Assembly (NCBI RefSeq): GCF_024609325.1
Contig: NZ_JANHMQ010000001.1
Span: 992,001 to 1,056,000, forward strand
Reading direction: 5' to 3'
Origin: Geothrix fuzhouensis
GTDB taxonomy: Bacteria; Acidobacteriota; Holophagae; Holophagales; Holophagaceae
Length of the DNA: 64,000 nucleotides
This document shows, one piece after another, positions 34,109 through 43,444 of this stretch (position 1 is the first letter of the stretch; the number at the start of each line of letters is the position of its first letter). Below the pieces are notes generated by a model. The model ran no database searches and was not told the origin of the DNA. It saw nothing but the letters and a program-made list of their open reading frames with translations. The translations under genes were made by a program, and so were the position numbers.

Positions 34109-35254
34109 TCAATTCGCCCAGCGGGAGATCTGCTCCCAGACATCCTCGTCCCGGGCGGGTCCGTTCAGCAGGATGGCGAAGACGCGCACCCGGCCATCGA
34201 AGGTCTGGAGGTAGCCGCAGAGACTCGTGACCCGGTCGAGATGTCCTGTCTTCACCCGCACCCGGCGAGTGAGGTTGGGATCCTTCACCTTCAGCTTCCA
34301 AGGCTCGCCCCCGATGATCTTCAGCGACGACACGAACTCGGACCCCACCTCGAAATCGTGGTACGCCCCCCGGAGGATGATGGCCAGCGTGCGAGCCGAC
34401 AGTCGGTTGTCCTTGCTCAGCCCCGAGCCATCCGTGATCTGCAGCGCCTCCGGTCCCAGGGCGAAGGCCGTGCGATAGAAGGCTTGCACGCGCTGGATGC
34501 CGCGGGGCCACGACCCGGCCCCGAACCTCCGCACCAGCATCTCGATCATGAAGTTGTTCGACCACTTGTTGATGTCCTGCACCAGGGCCCGCAGGGGCGG
34601 CGAGGTCCAGGCGGTCAGCTTGCGGGGGACGCCTTGGCCCAAGTTCTCGATCCGGCCTTCCACGGCGATCCCTGTTTCTTGGAGGATGCGCTGGATGGTC
34701 TCCCGGGCCAGGCGGTCGGGGTCGATCACGAAGTGCCCGTTCTCCCCCCGGTTGAAGTCCACGGAGAGGGCCCGCACGACGGGCAGGGTGTTGGCCGATG
34801 TGTTCTCCCAACCCAGTGGTTCCCGCTGGGCGTCAAAGGCACTCTGATCGAGTCGAATGTTCCCGGTGATCCGTTGCAGGCCCAGCTTCTTCAGCGACTG
34901 GGCCAACAGCCAGATCCGCTCGCTGGTGAAGAGGGGATCACCATCGCCCTTGAAGATGAGATCGCCCTGGACCACGCCATCCTTCAGGTCACCCCACACT
35001 TCAGTCTCGATGGTGGCGTCCGGCTTCAACGTCTTCAGCAGGGCGTAGGTGGTCACCACCTTGGTGGTGCTGGCCGGCACCAGGGCCAGTTCATCATGGT
35101 GGCGCTCCAGGACCTTCCCTGTATCAATCTCCCAGAGCCCGGCAGAGACAGAGATCCCGCGGGCTTCCAGGCCTCGCACCCAGGCCTGAAAACCCTGGGC
35201 CATCGCAGGCAGGGTGGACAGCAGCAGGAGGATGGTCAGGAAGGACAGCCGCAT
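34109..35254 (-). CDS. D-alanyl-D-alanine carboxypeptidase/endopeptidase, PBP4 (S13) family
   Basis: This 381-residue protein has a signal peptide (LTILLLLSTLPAMAQ) and so acts on peptidoglycan in the periplasm. The penicillin-binding motifs are SxxK at S62-K65 (ASTTK), SxN as SNN near residue 240, and KTG in VRVKTGHL near 343. It also has the S13-typical GDLIFKGDGDP stretch. At 381 residues it is shorter than DacB (about 470), mainly in the inserted domain. A pseudopilin gene ends 6 bases upstream, so cotranscription is likely. Confidence 0.88.
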   Translation of the reverse strand: MRLSFLTILLLLSTLPAMAQGFQAWVRGLEARGISVSAGLWEIDTGKVLERHHDELALVPASTTKVVTTYALLKTLKPDATIETEVWGDLKDGVVQGDLIFKGDGDPLFTSERIWLLAQSLKKLGLQRITGNIRLDQSAFDAQREPLGWENTSANTLPVVRALSVDFNRGENGHFVIDPDRLARETIQRILQETGIAVEGRIENLGQGVPRKLTAWTSPPLRALVQDINKWSNNFMIEMLVRRFGAGSWPRGIQRVQAFYRTAFALGPEALQITDGSGLSKDNRLSARTLAIILRGAYHDFEVGSEFVSSLKIIGGEPWKLKVKDPNLTRRVRVKTGHLDRVTSLCGYLQTFDGRVRVFAILLNGPARDEDVWEQISRWAN

Positions 35255-35260
35255 GCAACC

Positions 35261-35788
35261 TCAGGGTTTTGGAAGCGTCGGCATGGTTCCCCGGAGGCTC
35301 CGTCGCGTGCGTTCGTTCTCCGTGGTGGCGCCGCCCCCGAGGAGGTTCTCGTCGGCCGTGAACAGCCAATCTCGCACCAGGGTCTTGCCCTGGTAGGCAT
35401 GGATGCTGTCTTTTTCTGAACGGCTGCGCACCCCTACGATGGGCAGACCCTGAGTGTCCCCCGAAGCGCCAGCCTGCACCTGGGTCACGAACTGCCACTC
35501 GCCGCTGGTGGTCATGGGATCTAGGTACTTCTGGCGCAGGATACGGGGTCGAATTTTCATCACCTCGTCCAAGTCCGTGGGGTAGTGCTTGGTCTTGGCG
35601 AAATAGACCCGCAGGGCCGTGGCGATGGCCTCGCCCCGGAAGATCAGCTCAGATTCATTCTCCCGTTGGACTTCGGCGCTCAGCCGGGGACCGACCTTCA
35701 TGAGCATCACGCCCATCACCACGGCCATGGCCAAAGCCAGGGCCATGGTGAAGCCGCGCTGGGTATTGGCTGGAAGGAGGGGCCGCAT
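35261..35788 (-). CDS. Type II secretion / pseudopilin-like protein
   Basis: This 175-residue protein carries a prepilin-like N-terminus: a short basic leader ending in RG, then FTMALALAMAVVMGVMLM as the hydrophobic helix. The usual Glu at position 5 after cleavage is missing. A helical and then a beta-rich domain follow (FAKTKHYPTDLDEVM, GEWQFVTQVQ), as in GspG-like pseudopilins. No other pilus or secretion gene is in the window. It lies between an HD-GYP gene and a PBP4-like gene on the same strand. Confidence 0.7.
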   Translation of the reverse strand: MRPLLPANTQRGFTMALALAMAVVMGVMLMKVGPRLSAEVQRENESELIFRGEAIATALRVYFAKTKHYPTDLDEVMKIRPRILRQKYLDPMTTSGEWQFVTQVQAGASGDTQGLPIVGVRSRSEKDSIHAYQGKTLVRDWLFTADENLLGGGATTENERTRRSLRGTMPTLPKP

Positions 35789-35809
35789 GGATGCTCCGAG
35801 CCTTGATTA

Positions 35810-37585
35810 TCAGACTCTTTCACTCTTTCGTGCCATGAGCTCGGAAAAAGCTTCCACCACCGCTGGATCAAACTGGGAGCCGGCTTCGTTCCGCAGTTCC
35901 GCCAACACCTGCCGGAAGCCCTGGGGTCGACGGTAGCTCTTGCCACTGGTCATCACCTCGTAGGCTTCGATGAGTCCGATGATCCGGCTGCCCATGGGGA
36001 TGGCCGTTTCACGCAGGCCCTCGGGGTAGCCCAGACCGTCCCAGCGCTCATGGTGATGGCGGATCATGCGGACCACGTCGAAGGGGAAGCGCAGGTCCTT
36101 GAGGAAGACCGCCGCCAGCTCCGGGTGGTCGCGGACCTTCTTCATCTCCTCGTCGCTCAGCGTCGGCTTGGCGAGCATCTGGGGGTCCAGCAGCAGCAGC
36201 CCCACATCATGGAGCATGGCGGCGATGCTCACGGCCTCCACATCCTCTGTGGGCAGGTCGAGCATCTGGGCCAGATCCCGGGCCAACCGCGCGGTGGCCA
36301 GGCTGTGGGGGCGCAGGCTCGGCACCCGGCCTTCGCCGGATTGCAGGATGCGGTGACTTACGGACAGGAAGGCGTGGTGATACCGCACATGAAGTCGCGC
36401 CTCCTGGAGATAGAGGGCCAGCACCCGGCTCAGCTGCTGGATGGCCTCGACCTCGGAGAGAGAGAAGGAATGGTCCTCCAGGCGGAACACCATCACCAGG
36501 TCGTGACCGTGAAGGGTCTCGTTGAGCAGGAGGGGCAGGTAGGTGGCAAATGCGCCGGTCAACGGCGGCACCTCAGGCATCTCCGTCCGGCTGATGAGGC
36601 GCAGGTCCGATTCTCGGACGGCCGGCAGGTGGAAGGTGGCGTGGGCCAGGATCTGCTGCTGGAGATCCGGGGACAGGGGCAGGGTACTGAAGACCAGGAT
36701 GGGGCGGAGCTCTTCGGGGTCCTCGATCCAGAGCGCCACGGCGGTGGCCGGAAGAATCTGGCTGATGAGTCCGGCGATCTCCCAGAAAAAGGCCCGTTGC
36801 TCAGGCGGCACCATGCCCTTCCCGCGTTCGGCGTTCACGGGGGCAGGCGCCACCCAGCCACTGAGGGTGCGGTCAGGCTCCCAAGGCAGGGAGGTATAGC
36901 CGTCCTTGCCCGCGGGAAAGCCATAGAGCCGCTCGTTGTCCGAGGGCCTCGTGGAAGGGGTGACCGGCCCCGGAGCATGCATGGGCGGAACGGCGGCGCG
37001 GGCCGGTGGCAGCAGGCGTTCCGGCGCGGGGGCCAGCTCTCCGAGGAGATCTGCCGCTGTGGGCAGTCCCTCTGGCACCGGGCCCGGGCCGACGGGCTGC
37101 TCCCGGGAGGGGTGGGGCCCCCCGTGGAAGCGGAACTCCTTCAGGGCCGCCACCAGGTCCCCGCAGATGGCCAAGGTGGGCGGTTCGTCGCGATCCGTTT
37201 CGAAGGTCCCGCCTTTGATACGGTCCCGCTGAATGAGCAGACCCACCCAGTCGCCCTGGAGGTAGACCGGTGTGATGAGGTATCGGGGCCATTCTCCACC
37301 CTGGCCGAAGGCCGAAAGTTCCGGCAATTCCGAAGCATCGTTCACCACATAGGTCCGGCGGGCCCGCTGGGTCTTCAGTAGGAGCGGGTGCCCTTCCGGG
37401 ATGGCCACGGGCGGGCGGGTGCCCCGGGGCCAGCCGTAGAAGCTGACGACCTCGAAGCCTCCCTGGCCAGGCACGCGCAAGTAGAGCGCCCCTTTCGTGC
37501 TGCCAACCTCTTCCATGCAGCGGTAGAGCACTTGGGAGCACCGGTTCGCCAGCGCTTCACCGAGAAAGTGAGGGGAAACCATCAT
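35810..37585 (-). CDS. GAF and HD-GYP domain protein (c-di-GMP phosphodiesterase)
   Basis: This 591-residue protein has an N-terminal GAF-like part (about 1-155), a proline-rich linker (about 160-225), a second GAF-like part (about 260-400), and a C-terminal HD-GYP domain. The metal-binding HD is in AAMLHDVGLLLLDP, and the signature HHHERWDGLGYPEGL follows. HD-GYP enzymes hydrolyse c-di-GMP to pGpG or GMP. No membrane segment is seen, so it should sense a cytoplasmic signal. The PilZ protein at 412-1113 could read the same messenger. Confidence 0.9.
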   Translation of the reverse strand: MMVSPHFLGEALANRCSQVLYRCMEEVGSTKGALYLRVPGQGGFEVVSFYGWPRGTRPPVAIPEGHPLLLKTQRARRTYVVNDASELPELSAFGQGGEWPRYLITPVYLQGDWVGLLIQRDRIKGGTFETDRDEPPTLAICGDLVAALKEFRFHGGPHPSREQPVGPGPVPEGLPTAADLLGELAPAPERLLPPARAAVPPMHAPGPVTPSTRPSDNERLYGFPAGKDGYTSLPWEPDRTLSGWVAPAPVNAERGKGMVPPEQRAFFWEIAGLISQILPATAVALWIEDPEELRPILVFSTLPLSPDLQQQILAHATFHLPAVRESDLRLISRTEMPEVPPLTGAFATYLPLLLNETLHGHDLVMVFRLEDHSFSLSEVEAIQQLSRVLALYLQEARLHVRYHHAFLSVSHRILQSGEGRVPSLRPHSLATARLARDLAQMLDLPTEDVEAVSIAAMLHDVGLLLLDPQMLAKPTLSDEEMKKVRDHPELAAVFLKDLRFPFDVVRMIRHHHERWDGLGYPEGLRETAIPMGSRIIGLIEAYEVMTSGKSYRRPQGFRQVLAELRNEAGSQFDPAVVEAFSELMARKSERV

Positions 37586-37676
37586 GGAGCGCGTCCAGAC
37601 CGAAGGGTTCGGAAGCTCATCATGCCAGAGCCACAGCCGGCATATCCATTGGCAGTCCCAAAGGCTCTGCGGTTTT

Positions 37677-38576
37677 TTACCGAACTGGAGGCACTTGGAG
37701 CGAGGCCACGGCCAGATCCCGGTCCGCCCATCGGGTCAGTCCCGCCAGCTGTCGGCCATGGCCACATTCCGCCAAAGGGGCGCCCAGCACCTTCAGCCGG
37801 GCCACCACCGCCAGCCAGTCGACCGGCAGGGCCACGGACGCGATGCCTTCATCCCAGGCCGCCTGCCCGGTGCCAAGCAGGCGCCCATCGAAATGGGAGA
37901 TCAGCGGGAAGGCGGGTTCCGCAGGCTGCACCGCCGCCAGCCTACGCGAGATGCCGGGCAGCAGGGGGGCCATATGGGGTCCATGCAGGGGATGTTGCAC
38001 CGGCAGCAGGCCCGTCTTGAGGGCTGCAGGACCCAGGTCCCGCACCAGCGATTCCAGGGCGGGCACCGGTCCCGAGGCCGTGAACTGGGCCTGGCCATTG
38101 CGGTTGGACAGCACCAGTTCGGGGTGGTCCAGCAAGGCCCGCCGCAGGTCCAGCTCGGACACCCCGATGAGGAAGGCCATGCCCATGGCCCCCGCGGCGA
38201 AGGCGGTCTCGCTGAGATCCTCTACCGCGGAAATGAGGTCCAGAGCCGCCTCCAGCGGAACCACTTCGGCGGCCACCAGGGCCGAATAGAACCCCATGCT
38301 GTGTCCCGCGGCTGCCACGGGAAGCGCCAGCCCCGCCGCACGCCAGGCCCGGTAGATGCCCACAGAATGGGCCAACACCGCGCAGGGGGCGAGGCGCTGC
38401 TGCCGCAACAATTCCTGTGGCCCCTTGGCCATGGCCTGCCTCAGGGGACGACCGGTGTGGGCCTCCGCAGCCCGCAGGGTGCCCTCCCAGGCGTCGTGAG
38501 CCTCCCAGCCCTGGGCCATGCCCACGGCTTCGGTGCCCTGGCCGGGGAACAGGAGGGTGTGAGCGGAAGCGGGCAT
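37677..38576 (-). CDS. Malonyl-CoA:ACP transacylase-like acyltransferase
   Basis: This 299-residue protein has the FabD fold: LLFPGQGTEAVGMAQG at the N-terminus with the Gln of the oxyanion site, and the nucleophile elbow GHSMGFYSA with S93, where FabD has GHSLGEYSA. A His in LHGPHMAPLLP is the likely second catalytic residue, and the TASGPVPALE segment matches the family. It is not in a fab gene cluster, so it may be a second acyltransferase or a divergent FabD. The start at 38576 is the best fit; an ATG at 38588 is possible. Confidence 0.75.
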   Translation of the reverse strand: MPASAHTLLFPGQGTEAVGMAQGWEAHDAWEGTLRAAEAHTGRPLRQAMAKGPQELLRQQRLAPCAVLAHSVGIYRAWRAAGLALPVAAAGHSMGFYSALVAAEVVPLEAALDLISAVEDLSETAFAAGAMGMAFLIGVSELDLRRALLDHPELVLSNRNGQAQFTASGPVPALESLVRDLGPAALKTGLLPVQHPLHGPHMAPLLPGISRRLAAVQPAEPAFPLISHFDGRLLGTGQAAWDEGIASVALPVDWLAVVARLKVLGAPLAECGHGRQLAGLTRWADRDLAVASLQVPPVR

Positions 38577-38626
38577 GGTTCCGAGCATAGGGTGCCGGAA
38601 CCCCCGGCATCCAGTAGGCTGAGGCC

Positions 38627-39619
38627 ATGCCCCCCCTCCCCTTCCCGGCACCCCAGCCCTGGCAGCAGGTTCCCTGGCACGAACGCCGCTCCTATTGGGA
38701 GCTGGGCGAAGCCCAGAGGCGGGATCTGTGTGGGGCCCTGGAAGCCGAAGCCGCCGACCTGGCCCGTCATGCGGATGCCTCGCTGGACGATTACGCGGCC
38801 CGGGCGGGAACCCTCGAGGGCCAGCTGGTGAATGGCGACGTGCTCGCCACCCTGCTGCCCACCCTGCGGCAGAACCCCACCCAGGGCTACGAGGCCCTGG
38901 AGGATCCGGCGGGGCGCGCCGCCGTGCACATGAACGCCCTGGGCAAGCGCCTGCGCGACCGGGCCCTGGCCCACGCCCGAGGGGAGCCGGTGATCCTCTT
39001 CATGGGCGGCCAGGCCACCGGCAAGACCACAGGTGCCCTGGCCATGGGCCCGGCCTTCGGCGCCGTCTTCGACGCGCCCCACACGGATCCCGAGGGCGTG
39101 GCCTTCCTCCTGGGCCGCATCCGCCAGGCAGGGTGTGGCGAAGTCCACCTCGTCTACACAGACCGCGATCCCGACAGCGCCCTCAAGGCCATGCTGGCCC
39201 GCTCCGAACGCGAAGGCCGCTACGTGCCCCTGAATCGCATGGCCCAGACCCACGCCTGGGCACCCTTCACCTTCCTGGGCCTGGCGCCCCGGGTGGGCCG
39301 CTCCTTGCAGCTCTACCACGTGCGGGTGGACGCGGAAGGATCAGGCCGCATGACCGAGGGGCACGATGCCCTCGCCAGCGTGCGGGCCCGCCCGAAACCC
39401 GCCGAATCCGTGGTTGCCTACCAACTTCAGACCGCTTACCTTTTTCTCCTGAGGACCCGAACCCATGACCCCCAAGCCTGGTACCCGCGAGATGTGCTCG
39501 CAGGACTCAATCGAACACTCGACCCCTGGCGCCGAAGTGAAGCCGACCATCTCCTTCGCCGATTTCTCGGAGCTGTGGCAGAGCGAGGTCCCGAAGGTGA
39601 TCCAGGCCCACGAGGATGA
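38627..39619 (+). CDS. P-loop NTPase, possibly zeta-toxin-like kinase
   Basis: This open frame of 330 codons starts divergently from the FabD-like gene. It has a P-loop GGQATGKT (127-134) preceded by VILFM, and a downstream DRDPDSALKAMLARSEREGRY block. Zeta-toxin-type kinases have this arrangement, but the match is only general. The codon pattern loses its strong G/C third position after about 39410, and another frame becomes the well-coded one. The true C-terminus may therefore be earlier, or a frameshift may be present. Confidence 0.6.
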   Translation: MPPLPFPAPQPWQQVPWHERRSYWELGEAQRRDLCGALEAEAADLARHADASLDDYAARAGTLEGQLVNGDVLATLLPTLRQNPTQGYEALEDPAGRAAVHMNALGKRLRDRALAHARGEPVILFMGGQATGKTTGALAMGPAFGAVFDAPHTDPEGVAFLLGRIRQAGCGEVHLVYTDRDPDSALKAMLARSEREGRYVPLNRMAQTHAWAPFTFLGLAPRVGRSLQLYHVRVDAEGSGRMTEGHDALASVRARPKPAESVVAYQLQTAYLFLLRTRTHDPQAWYPRDVLAGLNRTLDPWRRSEADHLLRRFLGAVAERGPEGDPGPRG

Positions 39620-39656
39620 TCGGTTAGAGGTTCGGAAGAACCTGGGCCTCGCCTAG
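39465..39656 (+). CDS. Small protein overlapping the P-loop gene
   Basis: This 63-codon frame overlaps the end of the P-loop gene. CTGAGGA lies 7 bases before its ATG. About 83% of its third positions are G or C, against about 46% for the P-loop frame over the overlap, so this frame looks like the coding one. The end resembles a short helical protein (FSELWQSEVPKVIQAHEDDRLEVRKNLG). It could be a separate small gene, or the displaced C-terminus of its neighbour. Confidence 0.55.
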   Translation: MTPKPGTREMCSQDSIEHSTPGAEVKPTISFADFSELWQSEVPKVIQAHEDDRLEVRKNLGLA

Positions 39657-39660
39657 TCTG

Positions 39661-39713
39661 ATTCGCTACGAGAATTCAGATGGGACCTGCATTTCCGAAT
39701 TCGCGCAGCGAAT
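39661..39713. repeat. Imperfect hairpin between convergent genes
   Basis: ATTCGCT (39661-39667) pairs with AGCGAAT (39707-39713), and inside it GAATTC (39672-39677) pairs with GAATTC (39697-39702). It fills the gap between two convergent genes and may end both transcripts, though no T-run is present. Confidence 0.45.
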
Positions 39714-40115
39714 TCACTCGTGATAGCCCATCATCACCAGCAGGCACGGCCCTCCGGCGATGACATTCATCCCCAGCGACTCCGCCGTGCGGATGGCCGC
39801 GTCGCTCTCGGCGCCTGGTTGCATCCAGATGTGCTTCACGCCGGCGGCGGCGGCTTCGCCCACCACCTGTTCCGTGATTGCAGGTGGTGTGATCACGGAG
39901 ATGGCCGGCACCTTCACCGGGAGCACCGCCAGCGACGGGTAGGCCTTCAGGCCTTCCACTTCTGGCGCCTTTGGATTGATGGGATACACCTCTTTCCCGT
40001 GCTGCTGGTAACAACGCAGCACCTTGTTGCCGTACTTCGAGCGATCCGTGCTGGCCCCCACCACCGCGAAGGGGCCTGAGGCGAGGAAGGCTTGGATGCG
40101 GTCTTCAATGGACAT
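39714..40115 (-). CDS. CoA-binding protein (YccU-like)
   Basis: This 133-residue protein has a Rossmann-type CoA-binding domain: FAVVGASTDRSKYGNKVLRCYQQHG, then VYPINPKAPEVEGLKAYPSL and VITPPAITEQVV, and HIWMQPGAES. These are the typical blocks of the YccU family, small stand-alone relatives of succinyl-CoA synthetase alpha domains. Its cellular role is not established. It is a single gene convergent with the P-loop/small ORF pair and upstream of the carB hairpin. Confidence 0.88.
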   Translation of the reverse strand: MSIEDRIQAFLASGPFAVVGASTDRSKYGNKVLRCYQQHGKEVYPINPKAPEVEGLKAYPSLAVLPVKVPAISVITPPAITEQVVGEAAAAGVKHIWMQPGAESDAAIRTAESLGMNVIAGGPCLLVMMGYHE

Positions 40116-40150
40116 GGCGACCTCCAGGCTTGGTCGGGGAAAGGCAATTT

Positions 40151-40226
40151 AACCGCAGATGTCGCAGATGGCCGCAGATAAAAACTGCCTTGGCTTTTAT
40201 CTGCGCCATCTGGGACATCTGCGGTT
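40151..40226. repeat. Long hairpin built of CGCAGAT repeats
   Basis: An arm of about 32 bases (40151-40183) containing three CGCAGAT-type units pairs with 40195-40226, with one mismatch, one bulge and an 11-base loop. It lies 9 bases beyond the carB stop, in the gap before the CoA-binding gene. It resembles an extragenic palindrome type rather than a classical terminator. Confidence 0.8.
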
Positions 40227-40234
40227 TCAACTTT

Positions 40235-43200
40235 TCATCCCAGCGACTGGATGGCCCGTACCTTCATCTCGCCGCGCAGGGTCTCGACGGCTTCGCAGGC
40301 GGCGAGGGCGGCGCTGAGGTTGGTGAGGCAGGGGATCTTCAGGCGCAGGGCCTCGCGGCGGATGGCGCTTTCGTCGAAGAAGGCATCGCGGCCCAGGGGC
40401 GTGTTGATGACCCACTGGACTTCGCCGTTCTTCAGCAAGTCCACGGCGTTCGGTCGACCCTCGTTCACCTTGAAGATTTTGCGCACCTTGAGGCCGGAAG
40501 CCTCAAGCGTGCGGGCCGTGCCTTCCGTGGCGCACAGGCCGAAACCAAGCGCCACGAGCTTCTGGGCTAGCTCCGGCAGGCGGGCCTTGTCCCGGTCGTT
40601 CACCGTAAGGAACACCGTGCCCGACAGCGGCAGCGGAATGCCCGCGGCCAACAGGGCCTTGGCGTAGGCCTCGCCGAAGGTATCGCCGATGCCCATGACC
40701 TCGCCGGTGCTCTTCATCTCGGGGCCCAGCACCGGATCCACGCCCGGGAACTTGGCGAAGGGGAAGACCACGCCCTTCACTGACACGGCGCGCGGGACGC
40801 CATCCGTGATGCCCTGCTGCTTCAGGCTCTGGCCCAGGCCGATGCGGGCGGCCACGCCTGCCCAGTCGACATTGGTGGCCTTGCTCACGAAAGGCACCGT
40901 GCGGCTGGCCCGGGGGTTGGCCTCCAGGCAGTAGGCGATGCCATCCTTTACGGCGAACTGCAGGTTCATGAGGCCGAGCACACCCAAGTCCAGGGCCAGT
41001 TTCCGGGCGTAGCCCTTCACGGTTTCCAGGATCTCCTCAGGCACGCCCAGGGCGGGGATCACGGCGTAGCTGTCGCCGCTGTGAATGCCCGCCTCCTCGA
41101 TGTGGGCCAGCAGGCCGGCGATGACCACCTGCTCGCCATCACACACCACATCGATGTCCAGCTCCTGCGCGCCATCCAGGAAGCGGTCCAGCAGGATGGG
41201 CTGGTCGTTGCTCACAGCCACGGCCTCGCGCATGTACTTCTCCAGACCGGCGTCATCGAAGACCACGGCCATGGCCCGGCCGCCCAGCACGAAGCTGGGC
41301 CGCACCATCACGGGGTACGCCAGACGCTGAGCGATGTCCTTGGCCTGCTCGTAGCTGGTGGCCATGCCCCAGGCCGGCGCCGGAATGTCCAGGCGCTTAA
41401 GGGCCTGGCCGAAGCGCTCGCGGTCCTCGGCATCGAGGATGGTGTTGAGTGGCGTGCCCAGCAGCTTCACACCGGCGGCATGCAGGGGCGAGGCCAGCTT
41501 GAGCGGCGTCTGGCCGCCAAACTGGGCGAAGACGCCCAGCAGCTTGCCGCCCGCGGCCTCGCGGTCCACCACGGCCTTCACGTGCTCGTAGGTCAGCGGC
41601 TCGAAGTAGAGGCGGTCGCTGGTGTCGAAGTCGGTGCTGACGGTCTCGGGGTTGCAGTTGATGAGGATGGCTTCCACGCCGCTGGCCCGGATGGCTTCCA
41701 CGGCCTGCACGCAGCAGCAGTCGAATTCCACACCCTGGCCGATGCGGTTGGGCCCGCTGCCCAGCACGATGGCCTTGGGACGGTCCGTGGGGCTCGCCTC
41801 GCTGTAATCCTCCCAGGTGCCGTAGAGGTAGGGCGTTTCCGCCAGGAACTCGCCCGCACAAGTGTCCACGCGCTTGTAGGCAGGGCGCAGACCCAGCTTG
41901 TCCCGCCGCGCGGCGACCTCAGCTTCCGTTCCCGAACAGAACACCGAGATCTGGTCATCGGCGAATCCCGCGCGTTTGGCCTTCTCCAGGAGCTCTTCTG
42001 GCAGTCGGTCGACGGGGAAGCTGCGCAGGCGGCCCTCCAGCACCACGATCTCCTCGATCTCACGCAGGAACCAGGGCGTGATCCGCGTGAGGCGGTGCAA
42101 CTCCTCCACGCTGTGGCCAGCCTTCAGCGCGTGGTAGACCCAGAAGATGCGCTGGGGCCCCGGGATGAGCAGGTGTTCCTTGAGGCGGCCCAGATCCAGC
42201 TTGCCCTCCAGGGCGCCGGAGATTCCCTTGTGGCTTTCTTCCAGCGAGCGCACGGCCTTCTGCAGGGCTTCCTGGAAGCTGCGGCCGATGGCCATGACTT
42301 CGCCCACGCTCTTCATCTGCGTGCCCAGCACCTTGTCGGCCTGAGGGAACTTCTCGAAGGTGAAGCGCGGCATCTTCACCACCACGTAATCCAGCACGGG
42401 CTCGAAGGCCGCCTTGGTCATGCGCGTGATGGCATTGGGCAGCTCCCAGAGCCGGTAGCCCAGGGCGAGTTTCGTCGCCACCCAGGCGATAGGGAAGCCG
42501 GTGGCCTTGGAGGCCAGCGCGGAGCTGCGGCTCACGCGGGGATTCATCTCGATGACGATGATGCGGCTGGTCTCGGGTTCCAGCGCGAACTGGATATTGG
42601 AGCCGCCCGTCTCCACGCCCACGGCGCGGATGACCGCGAGTGCCGCGTCGCGCATGCGCTGGTACTCGGGGTCCGTGAGGGTGAGCGCGGGCGCCACCGT
42701 GATGCTGTCGCCGGTGTGGATGCCCATGGGGTCCAGGTTCTCGATGGAGCAGATCACCTCGACGTTGTCGTCCAGGTCGCGCACCACCTCCAGCTCGAAC
42801 TCCTTCCAGCCCAGGATGCTCTCCTCGATGAGCACCTGCTTGGTGGGGCTGAGATCCAGGCCCCGGGCCACGATGGTCTCGAACTCGTCCACGTTGTAGG
42901 CGATGCCGCCGCCGCTGCCGCCCAGGGTGAAGCTGGGCCGGATGATGGCGGGAAAGCCGGTGAGCTTGAGCAGGTCGCGAGCCTCGCCCATGTTGTGGGC
43001 GAACCCGCCACGGCAGGTCTCCAGGCCCAGGCCGTCCATGAGGGCTTTGAAGAGCTGGCGGTCCTCGCCACGGTTGATGGCCTCGGGCTGGGCGCCGATG
43101 AGCCTGACGCCCGCACGCTCCAGCAGGCCACTCTCGTGGGCCTCCATGGCGAGGTTCAGCGCCGTCTGGCCACCCACCGTGGGCAGGATGGCGTCGGGCT

Positions 43201-43444
43201 GCTCGGCCTCGATGATCTTTTCCAGCACGCCGAGCGTGAGGGGTTCGATGTAGGTGGCGTCCGCCCGGCCCGGGTCCGTCATGATCGAGGCCGGGTTGGA
43301 GTTCAGCAGGATGGTGCGGATGCCCTCCTCCCTCAGGGCCTTCAGCGCCTGCGTCCCCGAGTAGTCGAACTCGCAGGCCTGCCCGATCTGGATCGGACCG
43401 GAACCGAGGACTAGCACACTCTTCAGATCCGTCCGCTTAGGCAT
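40235..43444 (-). CDS. carB: Carbamoyl-phosphate synthase large subunit
   Basis: This protein of 1069 residues is close to the usual 1070. It makes carbamoyl phosphate from bicarbonate, ammonia and two ATP for arginine and pyrimidine synthesis. It has two ATP-grasp halves: [23 protein letters not shown] at the start and [19 protein letters not shown] at about residue 550, each with its Asn/Glu metal site ([30 protein letters not shown]). An MGS-like allosteric domain follows at the C-terminus. Its ATG lies within the last codons of carA, so they overlap by 8 bases and are translationally coupled. Confidence 0.97.
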   Translation of the reverse strand: MPKRTDLKSVLVLGSGPIQIGQACEFDYSGTQALKALREEGIRTILLNSNPASIMTDPGRADATYIEPLTLGVLEKIIEAEQPDAILPTVGGQTALNLAMEAHESGLLERAGVRLIGAQPEAINRGEDRQLFKALMDGLGLETCRGGFAHNMGEARDLLKLTGFPAIIRPSFTLGGSGGGIAYNVDEFETIVARGLDLSPTKQVLIEESILGWKEFELEVVRDLDDNVEVICSIENLDPMGIHTGDSITVAPALTLTDPEYQRMRDAALAVIRAVGVETGGSNIQFALEPETSRIIVIEMNPRVSRSSALASKATGFPIAWVATKLALGYRLWELPNAITRMTKAAFEPVLDYVVVKMPRFTFEKFPQADKVLGTQMKSVGEVMAIGRSFQEALQKAVRSLEESHKGISGALEGKLDLGRLKEHLLIPGPQRIFWVYHALKAGHSVEELHRLTRITPWFLREIEEIVVLEGRLRSFPVDRLPEELLEKAKRAGFADDQISVFCSGTEAEVAARRDKLGLRPAYKRVDTCAGEFLAETPYLYGTWEDYSEASPTDRPKAIVLGSGPNRIGQGVEFDCCCVQAVEAIRASGVEAILINCNPETVSTDFDTSDRLYFEPLTYEHVKAVVDREAAGGKLLGVFAQFGGQTPLKLASPLHAAGVKLLGTPLNTILDAEDRERFGQALKRLDIPAPAWGMATSYEQAKDIAQRLAYPVMVRPSFVLGGRAMAVVFDDAGLEKYMREAVAVSNDQPILLDRFLDGAQELDIDVVCDGEQVVIAGLLAHIEEAGIHSGDSYAVIPALGVPEEILETVKGYARKLALDLGVLGLMNLQFAVKDGIAYCLEANPRASRTVPFVSKATNVDWAGVAARIGLGQSLKQQGITDGVPRAVSVKGVVFPFAKFPGVDPVLGPEMKSTGEVMGIGDTFGEAYAKALLAAGIPLPLSGTVFLTVNDRDKARLPELAQKLVALGFGLCATEGTARTLEASGLKVRKIFKVNEGRPNAVDLLKNGEVQWVINTPLGRDAFFDESAIRREALRLKIPCLTNLSAALAACEAVETLRGEMKVRAIQSLG

